The notes beneath the pieces are model-generated. The model did no database searches. It saw only the letters and a program-made list of their open reading frames with translations, and was not told the origin of the DNA. DNA of 64,000 nucleotides, taken from positions 14,218,220 through 14,282,219 of the forward strand of contig CP114483.1 in NCBI GenBank assembly GCA_027186245.1, read 5' to 3'. The stretch's first letter is position 1. Each line of letters begins with the position of its first letter. Shown here one piece after another: positions 1 to 11,400 of this stretch. The position numbers and the translations under genes are program-made. The stretch is from Coriaria nepalensis (Eukaryota > Streptophyta > Magnoliopsida > Cucurbitales > Coriariaceae).

Positions 1-100
1 AAAGTCATGTTTAAAAGGCGAATTTCATCTGAAGTGATTTAGAATGATTTAATGAGTAATAGAGATGCAATGATATGACTTTAACACTAAAAAATGCATA

Positions 101-242
101 GTTGCCTTCAGTAGATCAATTGCAAGTTATGCATGAAAGTCGTGTTTTAAATGCGAAAATAGAACTAGTTCGAAGTGCTTTCAAACAATTTAATGATCTA
201 AAAAGACTGAATGATATGCTCTTAAGGCTAAAATATTGCATT
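101..242 (+). repeat. Subunit A (about 142 bp), representative copy
   Basis: This is the first complete A subunit, chosen as the reference. It begins GTTGCCTTCAGTAGATC and contains GCATGAAAGTCGTG, the palindrome GAACTAGTTC, and CAATTTAATGATC, and it ends at the AATATTGCATT that leads into B. By eye its first 50 or so bases match subunit C at about nine positions in ten, while the second halves are more diverged and need gaps. A common copy-to-copy indel lies near its end (CTCTTTAAGG against CTCTTAAGG). This copy has the shorter form. Confidence 0.9.
162..171. other. Perfect 10 bp palindrome in subunit A
   Basis: GAACTAGTTC equals its own reverse complement and includes an SpeI site (ACTAGT). 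It recurs about once per 420 bp in the A subunits. Some copies lose it by one change, for example GAATTAGTTC in many copies from 25.7 to 36.7 kb and GAAGTAGTTC in several copies from 39.1 to 45.5 kb. It sits at the same aligned place as the dyad in subunit B. A protein-binding role is only a possibility. Confidence 0.8.
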
Positions 243-253
243 GTTGTATTCAA

Positions 254-264
254 TAGATTAATTG
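254..264 (+). promoter_or_regulatory. A-box-like motif in subunit B (speculative)
   Basis: TAGATTAATTG fits the RNA polymerase III A-box pattern TRGYNNARNNG at all but the fourth position. It lies 56 bases (start to start) before a B-box-like motif at 310. It recurs in B subunits, and A subunits have the similar TAGATCAATTG. In an AT-rich repeat a match this loose could easily be chance. Confidence 0.2.
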
Positions 265-304
265 CAGGTTATGTAAGAAAATCATGTTTGAAGGGCAAAA
301 ATAT

Positions 305-318
305 AATTCGTTCGAATT
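305..318. other. 14 bp dyad AATTCG-TT-CGAATT in subunit B
   Basis: Arms AATTCG and CGAATT are exact reverse complements separated by TT, and the right half overlaps TTCGAA and GAATTC. The motif is present in most B subunits. The commonest variant is AATTCGTCCGAATT, which keeps the arms and changes only the loop. This pattern of intact arms is frequent from about 38 kb onward. It may be a protein site or only a sequence accident fixed by homogenisation. Confidence 0.8.
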
Positions 319-319
319 C
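310..319 (+). promoter_or_regulatory. B-box-like motif in subunit B (speculative)
   Basis: CGTTCGAATTC (309-319) matches the tRNA-type B-box GGTTCGAATCC at nine of eleven positions. It lacks the C that normally pairs with the first conserved G, which weakens the case. A TTTT tract that could stop polymerase III lies downstream at 362-365. The motif overlaps the 14 bp dyad, which may be the real reason for its presence. Confidence 0.2.
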
Positions 320-384
320 ATATATAATGATTTAATGACTAGAAAAGCCTCAATGACATGATTTTAAGGCTAAGTAAATGTATA

Positions 385-520
385 GTTGCCTTCAATAGAT
401 CAACTGCAAGTTATGCACGAAAGTCATGTTTAAAAGGTGAATTTCGTCTGAAGTGATTTAGAATGATTTAATGAGTAAAAGAGATGCAATAATGTGACTT
501 TAACACTAAAAAAATGCATA
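385..520 (+). repeat. Subunit C (about 136 bp), representative copy
   Basis: C begins GTTGCCTTCAATAGATC and contains GCACGAAAGTCATG, GAAGTGATTTAGAATG and GAGTAAAAGAGATGC. It ends with an A-run before ATGCATA. It is a few bases shorter than A and B. Two forms exist: GGCGAATTTCATC usually with AATGATATG and six A, and GGTGAATTTCGTC usually with AATAATATG and seven A. This copy is the second form. It closes the first complete A-B-C trimer of the window. Confidence 0.9.
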
Positions 521-2860
521 GTTGCCTTCAGTAGATCAATTGCAAGTTATGCATGAAAGTCGTATTTTAAATGCGAAATTAGAACTAGTTTAAAGTGCTT
601 TCAAACAAATTAATGATCTAAAAAGACTGAATGATATGCTCTTTAAGGCTAAAATAATGCATTGTTGTATACGATAGATTAATTGCAGGTTATGTAAGAA
701 AATCATGTTTGAAGGGCAAAAACATAATTCGTTCGAATTCATTTATAATGATTTAATGACTACAAAGCCACAATGACATGATTTTAAGGCTAAGTAAATG
801 TATAGTTGCCTTTAATAGATCAACTGCAAGTTATGCACGAAAGTCATGTTTAAAAGGCGAATTTCATCCGAAGTGATTTAGAATGATTTAATGAGTAAAA
901 GAGATGCAATAATATGACTTTAACACTAAAAAATGCATAGTTGCCTTCAGTAGATCAATTGCAAGTTATGCATGAAAGTCGTGTTTTAAATGCGAAAATA
1001 GAACTAGTTCGAAGTGCTTTCAAACAATTTAATGATCTAAAAAGACTGAATGATATGCTCTTTAAGGCTAAAATAATGCATTGTTGTATTCGATAGATTA
1101 ATTGCAGGTTATGTAAGAAAATCATGTTTGAAGGGCAAAAACATAATTCTTTCGAATTCATTTATAATGATTTAATGACTAGAAAAGCCACAATGACATG
1201 ATTTTAAGGCTAAGTAAATGTATAGTTGCCTTTAATAGATCAACTGCATGTTATGCACGAAAGTCATGTTTAAAAGGCGAATTTCATCTGAAGTGACTTA
1301 GAATGATTTAATGAGTAAAAGAGATGCAATAATATGACTTTAACACTAAAAAATGCATAGTTGCCTTCAGTAGATCAATTGCAAGTTATGCATGAAAGTC
1401 GTGTTTTAAATGTGAAAATAGAACTAGTTCAAAGTGCTTTGAAACAAATTAATGATCTAAAAAGACAAAATGATATGCTCTTAAGGCTAAAATAATGCAT
1501 TGTTGTATTCAATAGATTAATTGCAGGTTATGTAAGAAAATCATGTTTGAAGGGCAAAAATATAATTCGTTCGAATTCATATATAATGATTTAATGACTA
1601 GAAAAGCCTAAATGACATGATTTTAAGGCTAAGTAAATGTATAGTTGCCTTCAATAGATCAACTGCAAGTTATGCACGAAAGTCATGTTTAAAAGGTGAA
1701 TTTCGTCTGAAGTGATTTAGAATGATTTAATGAGTAAAAGAGATGCAATAATGTGACTTTAACACTAAAAAAATGCATAGTGGCCTTCAGTAGATCAATT
1801 GCAAGTTATGCATGAAAGTCGTATTTTAAATGCGAAATTAGAACTAGTTTAAAGTGCTTTCAAACAAATTAATGATCTAAAAAGACTGAATGATATGCTC
1901 TTTAAGGCTAAAATAATGCATTGTTGTATTCGATAGATTAATTGCAGGTTATGTAAGAAAATCATGTTTGAAGGGCAAAAACATAATTCGTTCGAATTCA
2001 TTTATAATGATTTAATGACTAGAAAAGCCACAATGACATGATTTTAAGGCTAAGTAAATGTATAGTTGCCTTTAATAAATCAACTGCAAGTTATGCACGA
2101 AAGTCATGTTTAAAAGGCGAATTTCATCTGAAGTGATTTATAATGATTTAATGAGTAAAAGAGATGCAATGATATGACTTTAACACTAAAAAATGCATAG
2201 TTGCCTTCAGTAGATCAATTGCAAGTTATGCATGAAAGTCGTGTTTTAAATGCGAAAATAGAACTAGTTCGAAGTGCTTTCAAACAATTTAATGATCTAA
2301 AAAGACTGAATGATATGCTCTTTAAGGCTAAAATAATGCATTGTTGTATTCGATAGATTAATTGCAGGTTATGTAAGAAAATCATGTTTGAAGGGCAAAA
2401 ACATAATTCGTTCGAATTCATTTATAATGATTTAATGACTAGAAAAGCCACAATGACATGATTTTAAGGCTAAGTAAATGTATAGTTGCCTTTAATAGAT
2501 CAACTGCATGTTATGCACGAAAGTCATGTTTAAAAGGCGAATTTCATCTGAAGTGATTTAGAATGATTTAATGAGTAATAGAGATGCAATGATATGACTT
2601 TAACACTAAAAAATGCATAGTTGCCTTCAGTAGATCAATTGCAAGTTATGCATGAAAGTCGTGTTTTAAATGCGAAAATAGAACTAGTTCGAAGTGCTTT
2701 CAAACAATTTAATGATCTAAAAAGACTGAATGATATGCTCTTAAGGCTAAAATATTGCATTGTTGTATTCAATAGATTAATTGCAGGTTATGTAAGAAAA
2801 TCATGTTTGAAGGGCAAAAATATAATTCGTTCGAATTCATATATAATGATTTAATGACTA

Positions 2861-5800
2861 GAAAACCCACAATGACATGGTGTTAAGGCTAAGTAAATGT
2901 GTAGTTGCCTTTAATAGATCAACTGCATGTTATGCACGAAAGTCATGTTTAAAAGGCGAATTTCATCTGAAGTGATTTAGAATGATTTAATGAGTAAAAG
3001 AGATGCAATAATATGACTTTAACACTAAAAAAATGCATAGTTGCCTTTAGTAGATCAATTGCAAGTTATGCATGAAAGTCGTGTTTTAAATGCGAAATTA
3101 GAACTAGTTCAAAGTGCTTTCAAACAAATTAATGATCTAAAAAGACTGAATGATATGCTCTTTAAGGCTAAAATAATGCATTGTTGTATTCGATAGATTA
3201 ATTGCAGGTTATGTAAGAAAATCATGTTTGAAGGGCAAAAACATAATTCGTTCGAATTCATTTATAATGATTTAATGACTAGAAAAGCCACAATGACATG
3301 ATTTTAAGGCTAAGTAAATGTATAGTTGCCTTTAATAGATCAACTGCAAGTTATGCACGAAAGTCATGTTTAAAAGGCGAATTTCATCTGAAGTGATTCA
3401 GAATGATTTAATGAGTAATAGAGATGCAATAATGTGACTTTAACACTAAAAAAATGCATAGTTGCCTTCAGTAGATCAATTGCAAGTTATGCATGAAAGT
3501 CGTGTTTTAAATGCGAAATTAGAACTAGTTCAAAGTGCTTTCAAACAAATTAATGATCTAAAAAGACTGAATGATATGCTCTTTAAGGCTAAAATAATGC
3601 ATTGTTGTATTCGATAGATTAATTGCAGGTTATGTAAGAAAATCATGTTTGAAGGGCAAAAACATAATTCGTTCGAATTCATTTATATTGATTTAATGAC
3701 TAGAAAAGCCACAATGACATGATTTTAAGGCTAAGTAAATGTATAGTTGCCTTTAATAGATCAACTGCATTTTATGCACGAAAGTCATGTTTAAAAGGCG
3801 AATTTAATCTGAAGTGATTTAGAATGATTTAATGAGTAAAAGAGAAGCAATAATATGACTTTAACACTAAAAAAATGCATAGTTGCCTTCAGTAGATCAA
3901 TTGCAAGTTATGCACGAAAGTCGTGTTTTAAATGTGAAAATAGAACTAGTTCAAAGTGCTTTCAAACAATTTAATGATCTAAAAAGACTGAATGATATGC
4001 TCTTTAAGGCTAAAATAATGCATTGTTGTATACGATAGATTAATTGCAGGTTATGTAAGAAAATCATGTTTGAAGGGCAAAAACATAATTCGTTCGAATT
4101 CATTTATAATGATTTAATGACTACAAAGCCACAATGACATGATTTTAAGGCTAAGTAAATGTATAGTTGCCTTTAATAGATCAACTGCAAGTTATGCACG
4201 AAAGTCATGTTTAAAAGGCGAATTTCATCCGAAGTGATTTAGAATGATTTAATGAGCAAAAGAGATGCAATGATATGACTTTAACACTAAAAAATGCATA
4301 GTTGCCTTCAGTAGATCAATTGCGAGTTATGCATGAAAGTCGTGTTTTAAATGTGAAAATAGAACTAGTTCAAAGTGCTTTCAAACAAATTAATGATCTA
4401 AAAAGACTGAATGATATGCTCTTAAGGCTAAAATAATGCATTGTTGTATTCAATAGATTAATTGTAGGTTATGTAAGAAACTCATGTTTGAAGGGCAAAA
4501 ATATAATTCGTTCGAATTCATATATAATGATTTAATGACTAGAAGAGCCTGAATGACATGATTTTAACGCTAAGTAAATGTATAGTTGCCTTCAATAGAT
4601 CAACTGCAAGTTATGCACGAAAGTCATGTTTAAAAGGTGAATTTCGTCGGAAGTGATTTAGAATGATTTAATGAGTAAAAGAGATGCAATAATATAACTT
4701 TAACACTAAAAAAATGCATACTTGCCTTCAGTAGATCAATTGCAAGTTATGCATGAAATTCGAGTTTTAAATGCGAAAATAGAACTAGTTCGAAGTGCTT
4801 TCAAACAAATTAATGATCTAAAAAGACTGAACGATATGCTCTTTAAGGCTAAAATAATGCATCGTTGTATTCGATAGATTAATTGCAGGTTATGTAAGAA
4901 AATCATGTTTGAAGGGCAAAAACATAATTCGTTCGAATTCATTTATAATGATTTAATGACTAGAAAACCCACAATGACATGGTGTTAAGGCTAAGTAAAT
5001 GTGTAGTTGCCTTTAATAGATCAACTGCATGTTATGCACGAAAGTCATGTTTAAAAGGCGAATTTCATCTGAAGTGATTTAGAATGATTTAATGAGTAAA
5101 AGAGATGCAATAATATGACTTTAACACTAAAAAAATGCATAGTTGCCTTTAGTAGATCAATTGCAAGTTATGCATGAAAGTCGTGTTTTAAATGCGAAAA
5201 TAGAACTAGTTCAAAGTGCTTTCAAACAATTTAATGATCTAAAAAGACTGAATGATATGCTCTTAAGGCTAAAATAATGCATTGTTGTATTCGATAGATT
5301 AATTGCAGGTTATGTAAGAAAATCATGTTTGAAGGGCAAAAACATAATTCGTTCGAATTCATTTATAATGATTTAATGACTAGAAAAGCCACAATGACAT
5401 GATTTTAAGGCTAAGTAAATGTATAGTTGCCTTTAATAAATCAACTGCAAGTTATGCATGAAAGTCATGTTTAAAAGGCGAATTTCATCTGAAGTGATTT
5501 AGAATGATTTAATGAGTAAAAGAGATGCAATGATATGACTTTAACACTAAAAAATGCATAGTTGCCTTCAGTAGATCAATTGCAAGTTATGCATGAAAGT
5601 CGTGTTTTAAATGCGAAATTAGAACTAGTTCAAAGTGCTTTCAAACAATTTAATGATCTAAAAAGACTGAATGATATGCTCTTAAGGCTAAAATAATGAA
5701 TTGTTGTATTCGATAGATTAATTGCAGGTTATGTAAGAAAATCATGTTTGAAGGGCAAAAACATAATTCGTTCGAATTCATTTATAATGCTTTAATGACT

Positions 5801-6780
5801 AGAAAAGCCTCAATGACATGATTTTAAGGCTAAGTAAATGTATAGTTGCCTTCAATAGATCAACTGCAAGTTATGCACGAAAGTCATGTTTAAAAGGTGA
5901 ATTTCGTCTGAAGTGATTTAGAATGATTTAATGAGTAAAAGAGATGCAATAATGTGACTTTAACACTAAAAAAATGCATAGTTGCCTTCAGTAGATCAAT
6001 TGCAAGTTATGCATGAAAGTCGTGTTTTAAATGCGAAATTAGAACTAGTTCAAAGTGCTTTCAAACAAATTAATGATCTAAAAAGACTGAATGATATGCC
6101 CTTTAAGGCTAAAATAATGCATTGTTGTATTCGATAGATTAATTGCAGGTTATGTAAGAAAATCATGTTTGAAGGGCAAAAACATAATTCGTTCGAATTC
6201 ATTTGTAATGCTTTAATGACTAGAAAAGCCACAATGACATGATTTGAAGGCTAAGTAAATGTATAGTTCCTTTAATAAATCAACTGCAAGTTATGCACGA
6301 AAGTCATGTTTAAAAGGCGAATTTCATCCGAAGTGATTTAGAATGATTTAATGAGTAAAAGAGATGCAATGATATGACTTTAACACTAAAAAATGCATAG
6401 TTGCCTTCAGTAGATCAATTGCGAGTTATGCATGAAAGTCGTGTTTTAAATGTGAAAATAGAACTAGTTCAAAGTGCTTTCAAACAAATTAATGATCTAA
6501 AAAGACTGAATGATATGCTCTTAAGGCTAAAATAATGCATTGTTGTATTCAATAGATTAATTGTAGGTTATGTAAGAAACTCATGTTTGAAGGGCAAAAA
6601 TATAATTCGTTCGAATTCATATATAATGATTTAATGACTAGAAGAGCCTGAATGACATGATTTTAACGCTAAGTAAATGTATAGTTGCCTTCAATAGATC
6701 AACTGCAAGTTATGCACGAAAGTCATGTTTAAAAGGTGAATTTCGTCGGAAGTGATTTAGAATGATTTAATGAGTAAAAG
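2861..6780 (+). repeat. Mosaic of 420 bp units with a 2.1 kb recurrence
   Basis: No single HOR holds through this stretch, but blocks recur about 2.1 kb apart. The rare string GAAAACCCACAATGACATGG is at 2861 and 4963. A block with GCGAGTTATG, ATTGTAGG, AAACTCATG, AGAAGAGCCTGAATG and CGTCGGAAG occupies about 4190-4950 and recurs at about 6290-7050. That block's markers reappear between 14 and 18 kb, so it is an old, dispersed haplotype in the array. Confidence 0.65.
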
Positions 6781-8460
6781 AGATGCAATAATATGACTTT
6801 AACACTAAAAAATGCATAGTTGCCTTCAGTAGATCAATTGCAAGTTATGCATGAAAGTCGTGTTTTAAATGCGAAAATAGAACTAGTTCGAAGTGCTTTC
6901 AAACAATTTAATGATCTAAAAAGACTGAACGATATGCTCTTTAAGGCTAAAATAATGCATCGTTGTATTCGATAGATTAATTGCAGGTTATGTAAGAAAA
7001 TCATGTTTGAAGGGCAAAAACATAATTCGTTCGAATTCATTTATAATGATTTAATGACTAGAAAAGCCACAATGACATGATTTTAAGGCTAAGTAAATGT
7101 ATAGTTGCCTTTAATAAATCAACTGCAAGTTATGCACGAAAGTCATGTTTAAAAGGCGAATTTCATCTGAAGTGATTTAGAATGATTTAATGAGTAAAAG
7201 AGATGCAATGATATGACTTTAACACTAAAAAATGCATAGTTGCCTTCAGTAGATCAATTGCAAGTTATGCATGAAAGTCGTGTTTTAAATGCGAAAATAG
7301 AACTAGTTCGAAGTGCTTCCAAACAATTTAATGATCTAAAAAGACTGAATGATATGCTCTTTAAGGCTAAAATAATGCATTGTTGTATTCGATAGATTAA
7401 TTGCAGGTTATGTAAGAAAATCATGTTTGAAGGGCAAAAACATAATTCGTTCGAATTCATATATAATGATTTAATGACTAGAAAAGCCACAATGACATGA
7501 TTTTAAGGCTAAGTAAATGTATAGTTGCCTTTAATAGATCAACTGCATGTTATGCACGAAAGTCATGTTTAAAAGGCGAATTTCATCTGAAGTGATTTAG
7601 AATGATTTAATGAGTAAAAGAGATGCAATAATATGACTTTAACACTAAAAAATGCATAGTTGCCTTCAGTAGATCAATTGCAAGTTATGCATGAAAGTCG
7701 TGTTTTAAATGCGAAAATAGAACTAGTTCGAAGTGCTTTCAAACAATTTAATGATCTAAAAAGACTGAACGATATGCTCTTTAAGGCTAAAATAATGCAT
7801 CGTTGTATTCGATAGATTAATTGCAGGTTATGTAAGAAAATCATGTTTGAAGGGCAAAAACATAATTCGTTCGAATTCATTTATAATGATTTAATGACTA
7901 GAAAAGCCACAATGACATGATTTTAAGGCTAAGTAAATGTATAGTTGCCTTTAATAAATCAACTGCAAGTTATGCACGAAAGTCATGTTTAAAAGGCGAA
8001 TTTCATCTGAAGTGATTTAGAATGATTTAATGAGTAAAAGAGATGCAATGATATGACTTTAACACTAAAAAATGCATAGTTGCCTTCAGTAGATCAATTG
8101 CAAGTTATGCATGAAAGTCGTGTTTTAAATGCGAAAATAGAACTAGTTCGAAGTGCTTTCAAACAATTTAATGATCTAAAAAGACTGAATGATATGCTCT
8201 TTAAGGCTAAAATAATGCATTGTTGTATTCGATAGATTAATTGCAGGTTATGTAAGAAAATCATGTTTGAAGGGCAAAAACATAATTCGTTCGAATTCAT
8301 ATATAATGATTTAATGACTAGAAAAGCCACAATGACATGATTTTAAGGCTAAGTAAATGTATAGTTGCCTTTAATAGATCAACTGCATGTTATGCACGAA
8401 AGTCATGTTTAAAAGGCGAATTTCATCTGAAGTGATTTAGAATGATTTAATGAGTAAAAG
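6781..8460 (+). repeat. 840 bp dimer-of-trimers HOR, two copies
   Basis: Two successive 420 bp trimers alternate. One carries GAACGATATG and GCATCGTTG (A at 6834 and 7674), and the next carries GAATGATATG and CATATATAATG (A at 7254 and 8094). The matching copies are 840 bases apart with few differences, for example AGTGCTTCC near 7312 against AGTGCTTTC near 8152. The second copy runs directly into the first copy of the 1261 bp HOR. Confidence 0.75.
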
Positions 8461-11400
8461 AGATGCAATGATATGACTTTAACACTAAAAAATGCATAGT
8501 TGCCTTCAGTAGATCAATTGCAAGTTATGCATGAAAGTCGTGTTTTAAATGCGAAAATAGAACTAGTTCGAAGTGCTTTCAAACAATTTAATGATCTAAA
8601 AAGACTGAATGATATGCTCTTTAAGGCTAAAATAATGCATTGTTGTATTCGATAGATTAATTGCAGGTTATGTAAGAAAATCATGTTTGAAGGGCAAAAA
8701 CATAATTCGTTCGAATTCATATATAATGATTTAATGACTAGAAAAGCCTCAATGACATGATTTTAAGCCTAGGTAAATGTATAGTTGCCTTCAATAGATC
8801 AACTGCAAGTTATGCACGAAAGTCATGTTTAAAAGGCGAATTTCATCTGAAGTGATTTAGAATGATTTAATGAGTAAAAGAGATGCAATAATATGACTTT
8901 AACACTAAAAAAATGCATAGTTGCCTTTAGTAGATCAATTGCAAGTTATGCATGAAAGTCATGTTTTAAATGCGAAAATAGAACTAGTTCGAAGTGCTTT
9001 CAAACAATTTAATGATCTAAAAAGACTGAATGATATGCTCTTAAGGCTAAAATAATGAATTATTGTATTCGATAGATTAATTGCAGGTTATGTAAGAAAA
9101 TCATGTTTGAAGGGCAAAAACATAATTCGTTCGAATTCATTTATAATGCTTTAATGACTAGAAAAGCCTCAATGACATGATTTTAAGGCTAAGTAAATGT
9201 ATAGTTGCCTTTAACAGATCAACTGCAAGTTATGCACGAAAGTCATGTTTAAAAGGCGAATTTCATCTGAAGTTATTTAGAATGATTTAATGAGTAAAAG
9301 AGATGCAATAATATGACTTTAACACTAAAAAAATGCATAGTTGCCTTTAGTAGATCAATTGCAAGTTATGCATGAAAGTCGTGTTTTAAATGCGAAAATA
9401 GAACTAGTTCGAAGTGCTTTCAAACAATTTAATGATCTAAAAAGACTGAATGATATGCTCTTTAAGGCTAAAATAATGCATTGTTGTATTCGATAGATTA
9501 ATTGCAGGTTATGTAAGAAAATCATGTTTGAAGGGCAAAAACATAATTCGTTCGAATTCATATATAATGATTTAATGACTAGAAAAGCCACAATGACATG
9601 ATTTTAAGGCTAAGTAAATGTATAGTTGCCTTTAATAGATCAACTGCATGTTATGCACGAAAGTCATGTTTAAAAGGCGAATTTCATCTGAAGTGATTTA
9701 GAATGATTTAATGAGTAAAAGAGATGCAATGATATGACTTTAACACTAAAAAATGCATAGTTGCCTTCAGTAGATCAATTGCAAGTTATGCATGAAAGTC
9801 GTGTTTTAAATGCGAAAATAGAACTAGTTCGAAGTGCTTTCAAACAATTTAATGATCTAAAAAGACTGAATGATATGCTCTTTAAGGCTAAAATAATGCA
9901 TTGTTGTATTCGATAGATTAATTGCAGGTTATGTAAGAAAATCATGTTTGAAGGGCAAAAACATAATTCGTTCGAATTCATATATAATGATTTAATGACT
10001 AGAAAAGCCTCAATGACATGATTTTAAGGCTAAGTAAATGTATAGTTGCCTTCAATAGATCAACTGCAAGTTATGCACGAAAGTCATGTTTAAAAGGCGA
10101 ATTTCATCTGAAGTGATTTAGAATGATTTAATGAGTAAAAGAGATGCAATAATATGACTTTAACACTAAAAAAATGCATAGTTGCCTTTAGTAGATCATT
10201 TGCAAGTTATGCATGAAAGTCATGTTTTAAATGCGAAAATAGAACTAGTTCGAAGTGCTTTCAAACAATTTAATGATCTAAAAAGACTGAATGATATGCT
10301 CTTAAGGCTAAAATAATGAATTGTTGTATTCGATAGATTAATTGCAGGTTATGTAAGAAAATCATGTTTGAAGGGCAAAAACATAATTCGTTCGAATTCA
10401 TTTATAATGCTTTAATGACTAGAAAAGCCTCAATGACATGATTTTAAGGCTAAGTAAATGTATAGTTGCCTTTAATAGATCTACTGCAAGTTATGCACGA
10501 AAGTCATGTTTAAAAGGCGAATTTCGTCTGAAGTTATTTAGAATGATTTAATGAGTAAAAGAGATGCAATAATATGACTTTAACACTAAAAAAATGCATA
10601 GTTGCCTTTAGTAGATCAATTGCAAGTTATGCATGAAAGTCGTGTTTTAAATGCGAAAATAGAACTAGTTCGAAGTGCTTTCAAACAATTTAATGATCTA
10701 AAAAGACAGAATGATATGCTCTTTAAGGCTAAAATAATGCATTGTTGTATTCGATAGATTAATTGCAGGTTATGTAAGAAAATCATGTTTGAAGGGCAAA
10801 AACATAATTCGTTCGAATTCATATATAATGATTTAATGACTAGAAAAGCCACAATGACATGATTTTAAGGCTAAGTAAATGTATAGTTGCCTTTAATAGA
10901 TCAACTGCATGTTATGCACGAAAGTCATGTTTAAAAGGCGAATTTCATCTGAAGTGATTTAGAATGATTTAATGAGTAAAAGAGATGCAATGATATGACT
11001 TTAACACTAAAAAATGCATAGTTGCCTTCAGTAGATCAATTGCAAGTTATGCATGAAAGTCGTGTTTTAAATGCGAAAATAGAACTAGTTCGAAGTGCTT
11101 TCAAACAATTTAATGATCTAAAAAGACTGAATGATATGCTCTTTAAGGCTAAAATAATGCATTGTTGTATTCGATAGATTAATTGCAGGTTATGTAAGAA
11201 AATCATGTTTGAAGGGCAAAAACATAATTCGTTCGAATTCATATATAATGATTTAATGACTAGAAAAGCCTCAATGACATGATTTTAAGGCTAAGTAAAT
11301 GTATAGTTGCCTTCAATAGATCAACTGCAAGTTATGCACGAAAGTCATGTTTAAAAGGCGAATTTCATCTGAAGTGATTTAGAATGATTTAATGAGTAAA

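Larger units (their letters stand above)
243..384 (+). repeat. Subunit B (about 142 bp), representative copy
   Basis: B aligns with A and C from GTTGTATTCAATAG through GCAGGTTATG, AATCATGTTTGAAGGG, and GATTTAATGACTAG to AAGGCTAAGTAAATGTA. It is distinguished by the near-palindrome AATTCGTTCGAATT, which overlaps an EcoRI site (GAATTC) in nearly every copy. Two forms exist. One carries ACATAATTC, CATTTATAATG, AGCCACAATG and TTTTAAGGC. The other carries ATATAATTC, CATATATAATG, AGCCTGAATG and TTTTAACGC. This copy is mostly the second kind but ends in AAGGC. Confidence 0.9.
1..2860 (+). repeat. 1260 bp higher-order repeat, about 2.3 copies
   Basis: Three trimers form the unit. Diagnostic variants recur about 1260 bases apart: CGTATTTTAAATGCG near 560 and 1820, GTAATAGAGATGC at 55 and 2575 (two periods), and CTTAAGGCTAAAAT near 221, 1482 and 2740. 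Bases 1-345 match 2520-2865 almost exactly, after which the two diverge (AAAGCCTC against AAACCCAC). Individual copies differ, for example TACGATAG near 670 against TTCGATAG at the equivalent place one period on. The left edge lies outside the window. Confidence 0.75.

Noticed and set aside
160..180. Heat-shock element in AGAACTAGTTCGAAG
   Set aside because: GAA and TTC are present but the spacing between inverted units is four and zero bases rather than two.
310..319. tRNA gene or tRNA pseudogene
   Set aside because: Only B-box-like and weak A-box-like strings are present; no cloverleaf stems or CCA-proximal acceptor pairing could be made out.
305..320. CENP-B box
   Set aside because: TTCGTTCGA matches the first half of the NTTCGNNNNANNCGGGN pattern, but the essential CGGG half is absent in all copies I looked at.
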